A stretch of DNA of 64,000 bases from Microbacterium hibisci (GTDB lineage Bacteria; Actinomycetota; Actinomycetes; Actinomycetales; Microbacteriaceae), in the NCBI RefSeq assembly GCF_015278255.1, contig NZ_JADIJC010000001.1, positions 62,001-126,000 on the forward strand, read 5' to 3'. The notes under the pieces were generated by a model. It did no database searches. It worked only from the letters and a program-made list of their open reading frames with translations, and was not told the DNA's origin. Positions 45,332 through 54,218 of the stretch are shown here, one piece after another. Positions within the stretch are counted from its first letter, which is position 1. Each line of letters opens with the position of its first letter. The position numbers were made by a program, and so were the translations under genes.

Positions 45332-46999
45332 CTACACGGTGACGCGGAGCACCTCTTCGATCGTCGTGAGGCCCTGCGCCACCTTCGAGAAGCCGTCCTC
45401 GCGGAGCGAGATCATGCCCTGCGCCAGAGCCACCTGACGGATCTCGGTGCCGGTCGCACGGGTCACGACGAGCGACTCGATCTCGTCGCTCAGCGTCATG
45501 ACCTCATGGAGTGCGACGCGCCCGCGGTATCCGGTCGAGCTGCAGGCGGGGCATCCGACCGCCTTGTAAAGCTGGGGGACGTCCGCCGGATCATGCGGGA
45601 AGCCCAGGGACGACAGCACCTCGCTCGTCTCGACGAGCGGCTCGCGGCAGCGCATGCAGAGGCGGCGCGCAAGGCGCTGGGCGATCACGGCCGACAGCGC
45701 CGTCGCGACGAGGAACGGCTCGCAGCCGATCTCGGTCAGACGCGTGAGCGCCGACGGCGCGTCGTTCGTGTGCAGCGTCGAGAGCACGAGGTGGCCCGTG
45801 AGCGCCGCCTCGATGGAGATGTTCGCGGTCTCTTGATCGCGGATCTCGCCGACGAGCACCACATCAGGGTCGGAGCGCAGGATCGAGCGCAGCGCGGTCG
45901 CGAACGTCAGGCCGGCGCGGTTGTTCACCTGTACTTGGTTGATGCCGCCGATGCGGTACTCGACCGGGTCCTCGACCGTGATGACGTTGATCTTCGGGTT
46001 CGCGATCGATCGAAGCGCGGTGTAGAGGGTCGTCGACTTGCCCGAGCCGGTGGGGCCGGTGGCGAGGATCATGCCGTGCGGCTTGATGATCGACTCGCGG
46101 AATCGACTCTCGTTGACGCCCGAGAACAGCAGGTCGCGCATCGACATCGTCTGGCCGGTGTTGTCGAGGATTCGCATGACGATCTTCTCGCCCCACACCG
46201 TCGGCAGCGTCGCCACGCGGAGGTCGACCGTGCGGTTCTCGTGCGTCACCGACAGGCGGCCGTCCTGCGGCTTGCGCTTCTCAGCGATGTCGATCGACGA
46301 CATGATCTTGAGGCGCGAGATGATGCCGTCCTGAATGGCGCGGTCGGCCTTCTGCATCTCGTGCAGCACACCGTCGATGCGGAACCGCACCGTCAGCTGC
46401 TTCTCGCCAGGCTCGACGTGGATGTCGCTCGCACGGTCGTTGATCGCCTGCGCGATCAGCAGGTTGACGAAGCGCACGATCGGCGCCGCGTCGTCCTGCT
46501 CCTCGAGGCTCTCGGTGAACGCGGCCTGGTTGACCTCGCTCGACTCCTCGATCGACATCGACAGCTCGCTGAGCTCTTCATCGGAGCGCAGGAAGCGCTC
46601 GAACATCTGCGTCAGCGCGTCTTCGGCGACGACGACCGGCTCGACGAACAGGTCGGTGATGCTCGCGACGTCGTCGAGCGCGACGATGTCGGTCGGATCG
46701 ATCACGCCGACCGTGAGGCGATCGCCACGACGATCGACCGGGATCAGGCTGTACTTGCGGCACAGGTTGCCCGGCACGAGCGCGATCACGTTCGGATCGA
46801 GAGTCGTGTTGGCCAGGTCGATGTAGCGGTGACCGGTGTGGAGCGCGATCGCCTCGGCGAGCTGCGCCTCCGTCACGAGCCGTGCGTTCACAAGCGCGCG
46901 CTGCAGCTCGGGACCGTCGCCCACCTCCGCCATCGCGGCGGACACATCGGCGGCTCGTACGGCTCCGGTGAGCACGAGCGTCTGTGCAAGACCTCTCAC
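45332..46999 (-). CDS. pilB: Pilus extension ATPase PilB
   Basis: 555 residues. N-terminal MshEN-like domain (about 1-150), then N2 and C-terminal ATPase domains with Walker A GPTGSGKS at about 315-322, VEDPVEYRIGGINQVQ, Walker B VVLVGEIRD, LSTLHTNDA and a tetracysteine zinc site (CMRC and CPAC) before the C-terminus. This is the assembly ATPase. It is read opposite to the rest of the locus and starts with GTG (46997-46999) behind a GGGGATTGGGGAA stretch. Separate transcription would let extension be regulated independently of pilT and pilC. Confidence 0.94.
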   Translation of the reverse strand: MRGLAQTLVLTGAVRAADVSAAMAEVGDGPELQRALVNARLVTEAQLAEAIALHTGHRYIDLANTTLDPNVIALVPGNLCRKYSLIPVDRRGDRLTVGVIDPTDIVALDDVASITDLFVEPVVVAEDALTQMFERFLRSDEELSELSMSIEESSEVNQAAFTESLEEQDDAAPIVRFVNLLIAQAINDRASDIHVEPGEKQLTVRFRIDGVLHEMQKADRAIQDGIISRLKIMSSIDIAEKRKPQDGRLSVTHENRTVDLRVATLPTVWGEKIVMRILDNTGQTMSMRDLLFSGVNESRFRESIIKPHGMILATGPTGSGKSTTLYTALRSIANPKINVITVEDPVEYRIGGINQVQVNNRAGLTFATALRSILRSDPDVVLVGEIRDQETANISIEAALTGHLVLSTLHTNDAPSALTRLTEIGCEPFLVATALSAVIAQRLARRLCMRCREPLVETSEVLSSLGFPHDPADVPQLYKAVGCPACSSTGYRGRVALHEVMTLSDEIESLVVTRATGTEIRQVALAQGMISLREDGFSKVAQGLTTIEEVLRVTV

Positions 47000-47072
47000 G
47001 GCAATTCCCCAATCCCCAGGCCCATACTATGCGCCGCGCGTCAAGCCTGGGTGGATGCCGTCGGCGCCTGGC

Positions 47073-47078
47073 TAGGGT
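47073..47078 (+). promoter_or_regulatory. -10 box of the BrkB-type gene
   Basis: TAGGGT, six bases before the ATG at 47085, without a Shine-Dalgarno. Identical hexamer and spacing occur before the GTG at 6915. Confidence 0.55.
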
Positions 47079-47084
47079 GTGGTC

Positions 47085-48176
47085 ATGGCGGACCTGATCG
47101 CGAAAGTGACCACGTGGGCACTCTCCCTCCGGCCGGTGCGGGTGTGGCTGCACTACGCCGAGCGCCGCGGACCGATGCTGTCCGACAGCGTCACGTACCG
47201 GGCGCTGTTCTCGGTGTTCGCCGGCGTGCTGCTGGGGTTCTCGTTCGCGGCGATCTGGCTGGCCGGCAACCCCGATGCGTGGCAGTCGCTGATCGCCGCG
47301 GTGGATGCCGCGATCCCGGGCCTCGTCGGAGAGAACGGCCTCGTCGACCCGTCCGACATCGAAGCGCCCGCCGGCCTGACCATCGCCGGCATCATCGCGC
47401 TCGTCGCCCTCCTCGGCGCAGCGATCGGCGCGATCGGATCGCTCCGGGTCGCCATCCGCACGCTCGCCGACAAGGTGCACGACGACGTCTTCTTCGTCTG
47501 GGTGCTGCTGCGCAACCTGCTCCTGGCCATCGCGATCGGCGGCGGCTTCGTCCTGACGGCCGGGGCGACGTTCGTCGGCACGTCGTTCGTCGGCGGCGTG
47601 CTGGACTGGCTCGGCATCAGCCAGGGCTGGTTCGCCGAGCTCGCCACCCGCAGTGTCTCGATCGTCGTGGTGTTCGCCCTCGACATGGCGGTCGTCGCAC
47701 TGGCCTTCGTCTCGCTGAGCGGCGTGAAGGCGCACCCGCGCTCCCTGTGGTCCGGAGCGTTCATCGGTGCGCTCGGCCTCACCGTCCTGCAGCAGCTGTC
47801 GGGACTCTTCGTCGGCGGCGCCGGATCGAACCCGCTCCTCGCGTCGTTCGCGGCGCTCATCGCGCTGCTCCTGTGGCTCAACCTGTCGGCGCAGGTGATC
47901 CTGCTGGCGTCGACCTGGATCATCGTGTCGGAGCGCGAGCGCGTCGACCGCGTGCGCGAGCGGCACGGCTCGCCGACGTTCGCACTCCGACGCGTACGTC
48001 AGGCGGAGGATGCCGTGCGCGTAGCCACCGAAGAGCTCGAGCACGCCCGCGCCGACGCCGACAAAGAGCGGCGCGAGCAGGAGAAGAAGCGCGCCACCGA
48101 CGAGAAGGCCGAGGCGGACAAGAAGGCCGAGGCAGACAACAAGGCCGATGCCCACGATACGAAGGTCAGCGCGTGA
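47085..48176 (+). CDS. YihY/BrkB family membrane protein
   Basis: 363 residues, six hydrophobic segments in about 35-295, with SVTYRALFSVFAGVLLGFSF and a late SAQVILLASTWIIVSERER typical of the family. The C-terminal 70 residues are a highly charged Lys/Glu/Ala/Asp coiled coil (KKAEADNKADAHD). The family is of uncertain role, and the early RNase BN label is obsolete. Leaderless start from TAGGGT. The stop overlaps nnrE (GTGA). Confidence 0.85.
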   Translation: MADLIAKVTTWALSLRPVRVWLHYAERRGPMLSDSVTYRALFSVFAGVLLGFSFAAIWLAGNPDAWQSLIAAVDAAIPGLVGENGLVDPSDIEAPAGLTIAGIIALVALLGAAIGAIGSLRVAIRTLADKVHDDVFFVWVLLRNLLLAIAIGGGFVLTAGATFVGTSFVGGVLDWLGISQGWFAELATRSVSIVVVFALDMAVVALAFVSLSGVKAHPRSLWSGAFIGALGLTVLQQLSGLFVGGAGSNPLLASFAALIALLLWLNLSAQVILLASTWIIVSERERVDRVRERHGSPTFALRRVRQAEDAVRVATEELEHARADADKERREQEKKRATDEKAEADKKAEADNKADAHDTKVSA

Positions 48177-48940
48177 CCGAGCGCGTCCCGACCTTCACCG
48201 CCGAGCAGGTGCGCGCCGCCGAGCGGCCGCTGCTCGATCAGGGCGTGCCGCTCATGCAGCGGGCGGCCGCGGCGCTGGCCGACGTCGTGAGCGAAGAGAT
48301 CGACCGGCTTGACGGCTCCGCGTCGACGCACCGGCCGCTGGAGCCGATGCCGCAGGACCTGTCGGGCGTGATCCGTCCCCGCGTGCTCATCCTCGCCGGC
48401 GGCGGAGACAACGGCGGCGACGCCCTGTACGCCGCCTCGCGGCTCACCCGCATCGCCGACGTCGACGTGCTGCTCGTGGCCGACCGCTTCCACCAGGGCG
48501 CGTTCGCCGCCGCGATCGGTGCGGGCGCCCGGCGCATCGACCTCGTCGAAGTCAGCGATGTCGGCGCGGACTACGCGGTGGTCGTCGACGGCATCCTCGG
48601 CATCGGCGCCTCGCGCGAACCCGCTCTCCGCGGTGCCGCCCGCGAGGCCGTCACGGCACTGCTCGCCCTCGGTGAGGAGCGGGGACGGATGCCGCGCACC
48701 ATCGCCGTCGACCTCCCCAGCGGTCTGCATCCCGACACCGGCGACGCCGACGACGTGGTGCTGCCGGCATCCGTCACCGTCACGTTCGGCGGGGTGAAGG
48801 CCGGACTCGCCGCGGGCCGCGGACCGGAACTGGCGGGCGAGGTCGTGCTCGTCGACATCGGACTCGGCGAGGCTCTGGGTGCCGTCGAGCCGGCGGGCGA
48901 GGCATCCGTCTCCCGCGTCGTCACGGCGCCGCAGGCGTAA
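48173..48940 (+). CDS. nnrE: NAD(P)H-hydrate epimerase (NnrE domain)
   Basis: 255 residues of the YjeF N-terminal domain. AEQVRAAERPLLDQGVPLMQRAA at the start, AGGGDNGGDALYAA (about 80-93), VDGILGIGA, and IAVDLPSGLHPDTG are the conserved motifs. It repairs hydrated NAD(P)H by epimerising the R form to the S form. The dehydratase domain NnrD is not fused here and must be encoded elsewhere. The GTG overlaps the BrkB-type stop by four bases. Confidence 0.88.
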   Translation: MTERVPTFTAEQVRAAERPLLDQGVPLMQRAAAALADVVSEEIDRLDGSASTHRPLEPMPQDLSGVIRPRVLILAGGGDNGGDALYAASRLTRIADVDVLLVADRFHQGAFAAAIGAGARRIDLVEVSDVGADYAVVVDGILGIGASREPALRGAAREAVTALLALGEERGRMPRTIAVDLPSGLHPDTGDADDVVLPASVTVTFGGVKAGLAAGRGPELAGEVVLVDIGLGEALGAVEPAGEASVSRVVTAPQA

Positions 48941-48972
48941 CGCGCCCGGCGGGCCGGAGGCGCGACCCGCTT

Positions 48973-49338
48973 CTACTCCTCGGAGTCGTCGGAGTCGTCG
49001 TCCTTGTTGCCGGGGAAGTCGGGGGAGTCCTTGTCGTGGCCGAAGGCGTTGCCCCGGCCGTTGTTGCCCGGGCCGTCCGCGTGCTTCTCGGCGTTCTTGC
49101 CGTTGCCGTCCCCGTTTCGCTTGCCGTTGTTGCCCGGGAAGTCGGGGGAGTCCTTGTCGTGGCCGAAGGCGTTGCCGCGCCCGTTGTTGCCGGGGCCGTC
49201 GTCGTCGGGTGCGACGACCGACGACGCGGGTACCAGCGGGGCCGGCGGAATGCCCGAGGCGACGCTCGGAACCAGAATGGCGGCGGCGGCGACGCCCGCG
49301 ATCACGGCTCCGGTGATGAGCAGCTTCTTCGAAGGCAT
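48973..49338 (-). CDS. Small secreted acidic repeat protein
   Basis: 121 residues from ATG 49336-49338, with a signal-like or anchor helix (LLITGAVIAGVAAAAILV) at 6-23. The mature part consists of two copies of a 24-residue block starting DGPGNNGRGNAFGHDK and ending DSPDFPGN, joined by an Asn/Gly/Lys spacer and closed by an acidic tail (DDDSDDSEE). The DNA copies (about 49009-49078 and 49131-49200) are nearly identical. Repeated Asn, Asp and Gly suggest a cation-binding or matrix role, but no family is recognised. Confidence 0.7.
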   Translation of the reverse strand: MPSKKLLITGAVIAGVAAAAILVPSVASGIPPAPLVPASSVVAPDDDGPGNNGRGNAFGHDKDSPDFPGNNGKRNGDGNGKNAEKHADGPGNNGRGNAFGHDKDSPDFPGNKDDDSDDSEE

Positions 49339-49420
49339 GTGGCACCTCTCTTCTCGGGCGGGGGAGGCAACCGGTGAGCGGAGCGTACCACCGCACGAGG
49401 GCCGTGCGAAGAGGCGCGGA

Positions 49421-50152
49421 TCAGCGTGCGTAGCGCGTGACGAAGGTGCGCAGCATGCGGCTCGGGTGCGACACCGCCGCACGCCGCACGGCGGCGAGGG
49501 TGAGCTCGAGCTCGTCGGCCGCGAAGTACCCGTACCCGGCGTACGCGTGGATGCGCGTGGTGATGCCCTCGACGTCGAGTTCGGGGTGGAACTGCGTCGC
49601 GTACACGTTCTCGCCGACCCGGAACATCTGCACCGGGCACCCCGGTGACGAAGCCAGCAGCGTCGCCGAGGACGGCAGGTGCGAGATCGCCTCCTTGTGC
49701 CCGACGAACGCGTCGAACGTCGCCGGCATGCCATCGAGGAGGGGATCGGATGCCGCAGCCGCGGTCATCGTCACCGGTACGACGCTGATCGGCTCGGAGT
49801 GGGTGCGGTCGATCACGGCGCCCTGGTGCGCGCCCAGCGTGCCGATGCCGTAGCACGCGCCCAGGAACGGGAAGTCGCGCGCGACGACCTCGTCGAGAAG
49901 CGTCGCGAACTCCGCCTCGACCCGACGCTGAACCGTCGACTTCTTCTCGAGCGGGTCGGAGGCGTTGAAGGGTCCGCCGCCCACGAAGATGCCCGACAGC
50001 TCATCGAGGTCGAACCGCGGCATCGGCTCGGCCTCGAGCCGCACCCGGATGAGCTCCTCGGGCGACAGGCCGGTGTACCGCAGGAACAGCGCGTACTCCT
50101 CGTCGGCCGGGACGTCCTCGGCCCGGGTCGCGAGAAGGACGAACGGCTTCAC
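49421..50152 (-). CDS. Class I glutamine amidotransferase-like protein
   Basis: 243 residues. The nucleophile elbow FLGACYGIGTL (Cys about 98), the catalytic His-x-Glu in ATQFHPELD (about 195) and GGGPFNASDP define a stand-alone GATase1 domain, like GMP-synthase-type GAT proteins of actinobacteria labelled glutamine amidotransferase. It releases ammonia from glutamine for an unknown acceptor reaction, or acts on gamma-glutamyl compounds. Start at MKPFVLLATR, without a clear ribosome site. Confidence 0.85.
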   Translation of the reverse strand: MKPFVLLATRAEDVPADEEYALFLRYTGLSPEELIRVRLEAEPMPRFDLDELSGIFVGGGPFNASDPLEKKSTVQRRVEAEFATLLDEVVARDFPFLGACYGIGTLGAHQGAVIDRTHSEPISVVPVTMTAAAASDPLLDGMPATFDAFVGHKEAISHLPSSATLLASSPGCPVQMFRVGENVYATQFHPELDVEGITTRIHAYAGYGYFAADELELTLAAVRRAAVSHPSRMLRTFVTRYAR

Positions 50153-50420
50153 CGCACCAGCCTACGTGCGCCGCTCGCCGTCGAGTGCGCGAGGCGCCCG
50201 CGGCCGCCGTTCTGCCCCCGGCCGTTGAGCGAGCGAGGAACGAGCGAGACGAAACGCCCCGGCGCTGTCGGCGACGTCGGGGCGTTTCGTCTGCGGGCGC
50301 TAGAGCGCCCTCCGCTCAACGACCGGCGGCTGGTGTTCTCCCCCCGGCCGTTGAGCGAGTGAGGAACGAGCGAGACGAAACGCCCCGGACCGACGGGCGA
50401 CACCGACCCCGCGCCGACAC
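50153..50420. repeat. REP-like elements A, B and A between two leftward genes
   Basis: Reverse A (about 50218-50260), reverse B (about 50280-50325, with GGGCGCTAGAGCGCCC) and reverse A (about 50345-50384). No gene. Here the neighbours run in the same direction, so this is the exception to the convergent placement; the elements lie downstream of the rhamnogalacturonan lyase gene. Confidence 0.88.
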
Positions 50421-50466
50421 GACGATGCCTCGCCCCTGCGCAGTGCGCCGGGACGAGGCATCCGTC
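50421..50466 (-). terminator. Hairpin after the rhamnogalacturonan lyase gene
   Basis: GACGATGCCTCGCCCC (50421-50436) pairs imperfectly with GGGACGAGGCATCCGTC (50450-50466) around CTGCGCAGTGCGCC. It resembles the other terminators in the window built around GATGCC/GGCATC. Confidence 0.65.
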
Positions 50467-50474
50467 ATCCGATC

Positions 50475-53018
50475 TCAGCGGTCGGCGCTGAACGCGTGCG
50501 TCCAGGTCGACACCGCGCCCGCGTCCACCGCGAAGCCGGCCTTCGGCACAGCGGTCACGCGCACCTCGGAGCCGGCGGGCACCTTGACCAGCGGCTTCTC
50601 AGCCTTGACGCCGTTGACGTAGTAGTCGAACGACGGGTCGGGCGTGACGACCACGTGGTCGGACTGCGAGCCGCGCGGGTTCACGAACTTCGGCTCGCCC
50701 GGCGTCGCCGCCGTCGTGCGCACGGGCACGTTCGCGAAGTCCATGTCGCTCGCGAAGTAGTAGCTCGTGTACGACGGCTGGTTGTAGGTGGTGTTCTGGC
50801 GGGCCACCTCGGCGCGGTACTGCACGTCGTGCAGGAGCGTCGGCAGCTTGTGCGTCGTCACCTCGGTGCTGGTGAAGATGCGCAGGGCGGTCGAGTCCGC
50901 GGTCCGCACGAGCAGCTCCTCGCGCCAGTCGCCGAGCACGTCGGCCACGAGCGAGGGGTTGCCCTTCGTGCCGTTGTTCGTGCGCGTTCCGGTGGCGGTC
51001 AGCAGGCGTCCGTCGGTCCAGCTGTCGATCGACACGTTCTGGTCGCCGCTGCCGTTGACAATCTGCGTCGTGAGGTCGGCGGCCCAGCGAATGGACTGGT
51101 TCGTGCCGGGGATCGGCTTCTCGAGCAGGTCGCCGTCGGCGCTGTACAGACCGAGCGCATCCGAGCCGCCGGGCAGGCTCGCCCAGGCCTCGAGGCCGCG
51201 CACGTCGGGACGCACGTCGCCGATCATGCTGCGACCCGTGTCGCGTCCGGAGTACTTGCCGAACAGCACCTCGCCGGTGGCGGCATCCCGCATCGCCATC
51301 CCGTACGGCGCGTACGTGCCGCCCTCGTGAGCCGTGAAGATCTCGAGCCCCGGACGGTCGGGATCGATGTCGGTGACGTGCATCGCGTCGCCGTGGCCCA
51401 GCCGCACGTTGTCGCCCGGAGCCGCGCTGCCGGCGGGCAGCACGTCGAACGAGCTGTACAGCAGGCCGCCGTCGTCGTCGATGGTCGCCGCACCGTAGAC
51501 GATCTCGTGCTTGCCGTCGCCGTCGACGTCGGCCGCGCTCAGCGAGTGGAAGCCCTGCGTGGTGATCGTGCCGTACACCGGGTCGGTGCCGTCGCGCCCG
51601 TGGGGTCCGTCGTTGAACGGGTTCGTCATCGGCACGTGGCCGCTGTCGACGAGCCAGCGCTTGCTGAGGTGCTCGCCGTCCCAGTCGTACGCCGCGATGG
51701 TCGAGCGCGTGTAATAGCCGCGCGCGAAGATCGCCGACGGGCGCGTGCCGTCGAGGTACGCGACGCCCGCGAGGAAGCGGTCGACGCGGTTGCCCGGCTC
51801 GATGCGCGCCATCGCGTAGTCGCCCCACAGCAGGCCGTCGTCATCGCGGCCCGGCTCGTAGCGGACGGTTTCGAGCTCTTCACCGGTCGCCGAGTCGAAC
51901 ACCGTCAGGTACTCCGGCCCGTCGACGATGAAGCCCTCGAAGTTGCGCAGCACGTTGCGGGCGCTGCGCGAGGGGGCGTAGGTGTCGATGAAGTAGTCGA
52001 CGAGCTCCTGGGCGTCGGTCTGCGACAGCGGGTAGTCGTGGGCTACCGGGATGCCGAAGGCCTGCTCGAGCGTCGCCGGCCAGTTGCCCGCGACGACCTC
52101 GGGATGCTCGGTCCACCCCTGGAACATCTTCACGAGGTGGGCCTCGTAGTCCGCCGCGCTCATGCGGTAGTCCTCGGCGTGGGTGACGCCGGCCTCCACG
52201 TCTTCGGCGAGCAGCGAGATGTAGTCGGATGCCGCGACCGACCCGTCCGCGTTGTACTGCGTGGACTTCGTGCCCGGCGCCGTCTTGAGCATCGTCTCGG
52301 AGCGGCCGTCGCCGTCGAAGTCGTAGACCATGAACTGCGTGTAGTGCGCGCCGGCACGGATGTTGACACCGAGGTCGATGCGGTTGAGCAGCGTGCCGTC
52401 GAGCTCGTACGTGTCGATGTAGACCGGGCCGGTGTAGCCGACCTGCGAGACATCCTTCGAGTTGGAGGGATCCCACTTGACGACGAACTCGAGCGCGCCG
52501 TCGCCGTCGACGTCGGCGACGGACGCGTCGTTGGCCGAGTAGGTGTAGTCCTCGCCGCCCGGGTGGATGACGCCCGGCGGCGTCTTGCCGCCGGCCGGCT
52601 TCTGCAGCGGCAGGTCGTAGTAGCCCGCGCTCCAGGCGGAGACCGGCGCCGACTGCTCGCCGGTCACGTCGTGCCACGCCGGAGCGACCGTGTAGACGGA
52701 TGCCGAAGACCCGGCCGGGTCGGCGTAGTTCGTGCTGTCGTCGACCGTGGCGATGCGCTCACCGTCGCGGAACACCGCGAACGACGGCCCGCTGACGCCG
52801 GTGTCGGTGGCAGGGCCCGCCTCGGTGGCCAGCAGCCGCCAGCTGAGGAACACGCCCTCGGCGGTCGAGACCGCGACCAGCCCGCGGTCGAGGGCTTCGA
52901 GCTGCGCGCCCGCGGGCGTGGCGTCGTCGGCCAGCGCAGGTTGCGCGAGGCCCAGGGTGAGGGCGCAAGCGGCCGTGCCGGCCACCAGCGCGCGGACAGA
53001 GGTTCTCCCGAGACTCAT
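50475..53018 (-). CDS. Secreted rhamnogalacturonan lyase, polysaccharide lyase family 11
   Basis: 847 residues from ATG 53016-53018, with a signal peptide (about 1-31, ending AQPALADD). An N-terminal Ig-like segment (about 35-130) precedes an eight-bladed propeller with many calcium-type loops: DVDGDGALEF, YDFDGDGRSE, DVDGDGKHEI, DVLGDWREEL. This is the PL11 fold, which cleaves the rhamnose-galacturonate backbone of pectin by beta-elimination. The C-terminus (about 765-847) has a small beta domain. A LacI-like operator lies upstream. GGGAGAG at 53031-53037 is the probable ribosome site. Confidence 0.9.
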   Translation of the reverse strand: MSLGRTSVRALVAGTAACALTLGLAQPALADDATPAGAQLEALDRGLVAVSTAEGVFLSWRLLATEAGPATDTGVSGPSFAVFRDGERIATVDDSTNYADPAGSSASVYTVAPAWHDVTGEQSAPVSAWSAGYYDLPLQKPAGGKTPPGVIHPGGEDYTYSANDASVADVDGDGALEFVVKWDPSNSKDVSQVGYTGPVYIDTYELDGTLLNRIDLGVNIRAGAHYTQFMVYDFDGDGRSETMLKTAPGTKSTQYNADGSVAASDYISLLAEDVEAGVTHAEDYRMSAADYEAHLVKMFQGWTEHPEVVAGNWPATLEQAFGIPVAHDYPLSQTDAQELVDYFIDTYAPSRSARNVLRNFEGFIVDGPEYLTVFDSATGEELETVRYEPGRDDDGLLWGDYAMARIEPGNRVDRFLAGVAYLDGTRPSAIFARGYYTRSTIAAYDWDGEHLSKRWLVDSGHVPMTNPFNDGPHGRDGTDPVYGTITTQGFHSLSAADVDGDGKHEIVYGAATIDDDGGLLYSSFDVLPAGSAAPGDNVRLGHGDAMHVTDIDPDRPGLEIFTAHEGGTYAPYGMAMRDAATGEVLFGKYSGRDTGRSMIGDVRPDVRGLEAWASLPGGSDALGLYSADGDLLEKPIPGTNQSIRWAADLTTQIVNGSGDQNVSIDSWTDGRLLTATGTRTNNGTKGNPSLVADVLGDWREELLVRTADSTALRIFTSTEVTTHKLPTLLHDVQYRAEVARQNTTYNQPSYTSYYFASDMDFANVPVRTTAATPGEPKFVNPRGSQSDHVVVTPDPSFDYYVNGVKAEKPLVKVPAGSEVRVTAVPKAGFAVDAGAVSTWTHAFSADR

Positions 53019-53084
53019 CTTCGAATCGCTCTCCCGGATCGAGGCCCGCGTGGGGATGCGGGCCGTGCATCGTTGCAAACGTGG

Positions 53085-53098
53085 GGAATACGTTTTCC
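53085..53098 (-). promoter_or_regulatory. LacI-like operator candidate upstream of the PL11 lyase
   Basis: GGAATACGTTTTCC is a near palindrome centred on CG with one mismatched pair, about 70 bases before the lyase start. Just beside it, AAACGT and ACGTTT (53077-53082 and 53090-53095) form a second inverted pair. LacI-family operators typically have a central CG in such a palindrome, fitting control by a pectin sugar. Confidence 0.5.
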
Positions 53099-53179
53099 GG
53101 AGCGACGATAGACGACCGGTTCTCCGAGGTCAATGGATCAGTCGGTGAGATTGGAACGATTTAATGTGCGATCTGCCGG

Positions 53180-53259
53180 CACAACATCGGAAGGTTCTCG
53201 CGACACGCCGCGTTGCGGCATCCGCATCCGGCGCGTCGCGACCTTCTTCCGATTCTGTG
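53180..53259. repeat. 80-bp imperfect palindrome, left flank of the DUF559 gene
   Basis: CACAACATCGGAAGG at the left end pairs with CTTCTTCCGATTCTGTG at the right end, and the inner arms CGCGACACGCC and GGCGCGTCGCG pair as well; the loop holds GCGGCATCCGCATCC. It is highly similar to, and the same length as, the element at 54219-54298 in the same orientation. No gene lies between 53019 and 53365; apart from this element and the lyase promoter, nothing else is seen there. Confidence 0.88.
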
Positions 53260-53365
53260 TAGGGACTCTCCCGTGGTTCCTGCCCATCGCCCGGCAGCCC
53301 GCGCTGATCCACAGATGTCTCGACGGCGCGAAGGGCCGTGCCTGGTCCTCGGCAGCATGGGCCGG

Positions 53366-54193
53366 ATGTGCACATCAGCTTCCCCGGCCGTCGTGACGTT
53401 CGCGGAGCTGCGGGCGTCGGGGCTCACCCGAGCGGCCATCGCGTCGTCGCTGCAGCGCGGTGAGCTCCGGTCGCTGCGGCGAGGAGTCTACGAGCGCCTC
53501 GGTTGCTGCCCCGAGGCCACAGCCGCGGCGGCGCACGGCGGTTCGCTCGCGTGCGTGACGGCGGCAGAACACCTGGGCCTCTGGGTCGCTGCGCACGACG
53601 GAGGGCTGCACATCGGACTCCGTCGGAACGGGCGGGCCTATCCGCACGGCGAATGCGCGTGCGTTCCCCATTGGAACGATGACGACGCGAAGGCGAGCGC
53701 CTTCGGCCTGCCGTCTGTGCGACTGGTGCTGCGGCAGATCCTCAGGTGCCAGGGGCTGGAAGCCTTCTTCGTCGCGCTGGAGTCGGCGCTTCGCAAGCGC
53801 CGTCTGTCGAGGGCCGACATCGCCTGGCTCCGCGACTACACGAATCCGGCCGCGCGGGACGCGGTCGCGTTCGCCCGCACGGATGCCGACAGCGGCCTCG
53901 AATCATTGTTGCGCTGGCGGCTGCGCCGACACGGGCTCTCGGTGCGCACGCAGCAGTCGATCGTGTCGGTGGGTCGCGTGGACTTCGTCATCGGCCGGCG
54001 GCTGATCGTCGAAGTCGACGGCGCGCCGAACCACGACGGCGAGTCGCACCGGCACAGGGATCTCGTCCGCGACGCCCACGCGGCCGCGTGGGGGTTCGTG
54101 ACGCTCCGCTTCGACTACGCGCTCGTCGTGCACGACTGGGAGACAGTCGAGCTGGCGATCCTCGGCCACGTCGACCGCGGACTGCACCTGTGA
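53366..54193 (+). CDS. DUF559 (Vsr-like PD-(D/E)XK) protein with AbiEi-type N-terminal domain
   Basis: 275 residues. The N-terminus (FAELRASGLTRAAIASSLQR-GELRSLRRGVY) is a winged helix like AbiEi antitoxins. The C-terminus (about 175-270) is DUF559: GLESLLRWRLRRHGL, SVGRVDFVIGRRLIVEVDGA with the D and E-x-D/G residues of a Vsr-like nuclease, and a closing FDYALVVHDW. Many paralogues occur in Microbacteriaceae, and no target is known. CAGCAT seven bases before the ATG suits a leaderless start. The gene is bracketed by two 80-bp palindromes. Confidence 0.85.
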   Translation: MCTSASPAVVTFAELRASGLTRAAIASSLQRGELRSLRRGVYERLGCCPEATAAAAHGGSLACVTAAEHLGLWVAAHDGGLHIGLRRNGRAYPHGECACVPHWNDDDAKASAFGLPSVRLVLRQILRCQGLEAFFVALESALRKRRLSRADIAWLRDYTNPAARDAVAFARTDADSGLESLLRWRLRRHGLSVRTQQSIVSVGRVDFVIGRRLIVEVDGAPNHDGESHRHRDLVRDAHAAAWGFVTLRFDYALVVHDWETVELAILGHVDRGLHL

Positions 54194-54218
54194 ACCGCAT
54201 CCGGCGTCGCGCCGCGTG

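Noticed and set aside
45278..48172. Very long rightward frame (part of a 1,220-codon frame) opposite pilB and through the BrkB-type gene
   Set aside because: Only its last part from GTG 48173 is nnrE; the rest is shadow.
50496..53111. 871-codon plus-strand frame opposite the PL11 lyase
   Set aside because: Arg/Val/Ala-rich shadow with no domain; the minus-strand gene has a signal peptide and clear PL11 motifs.
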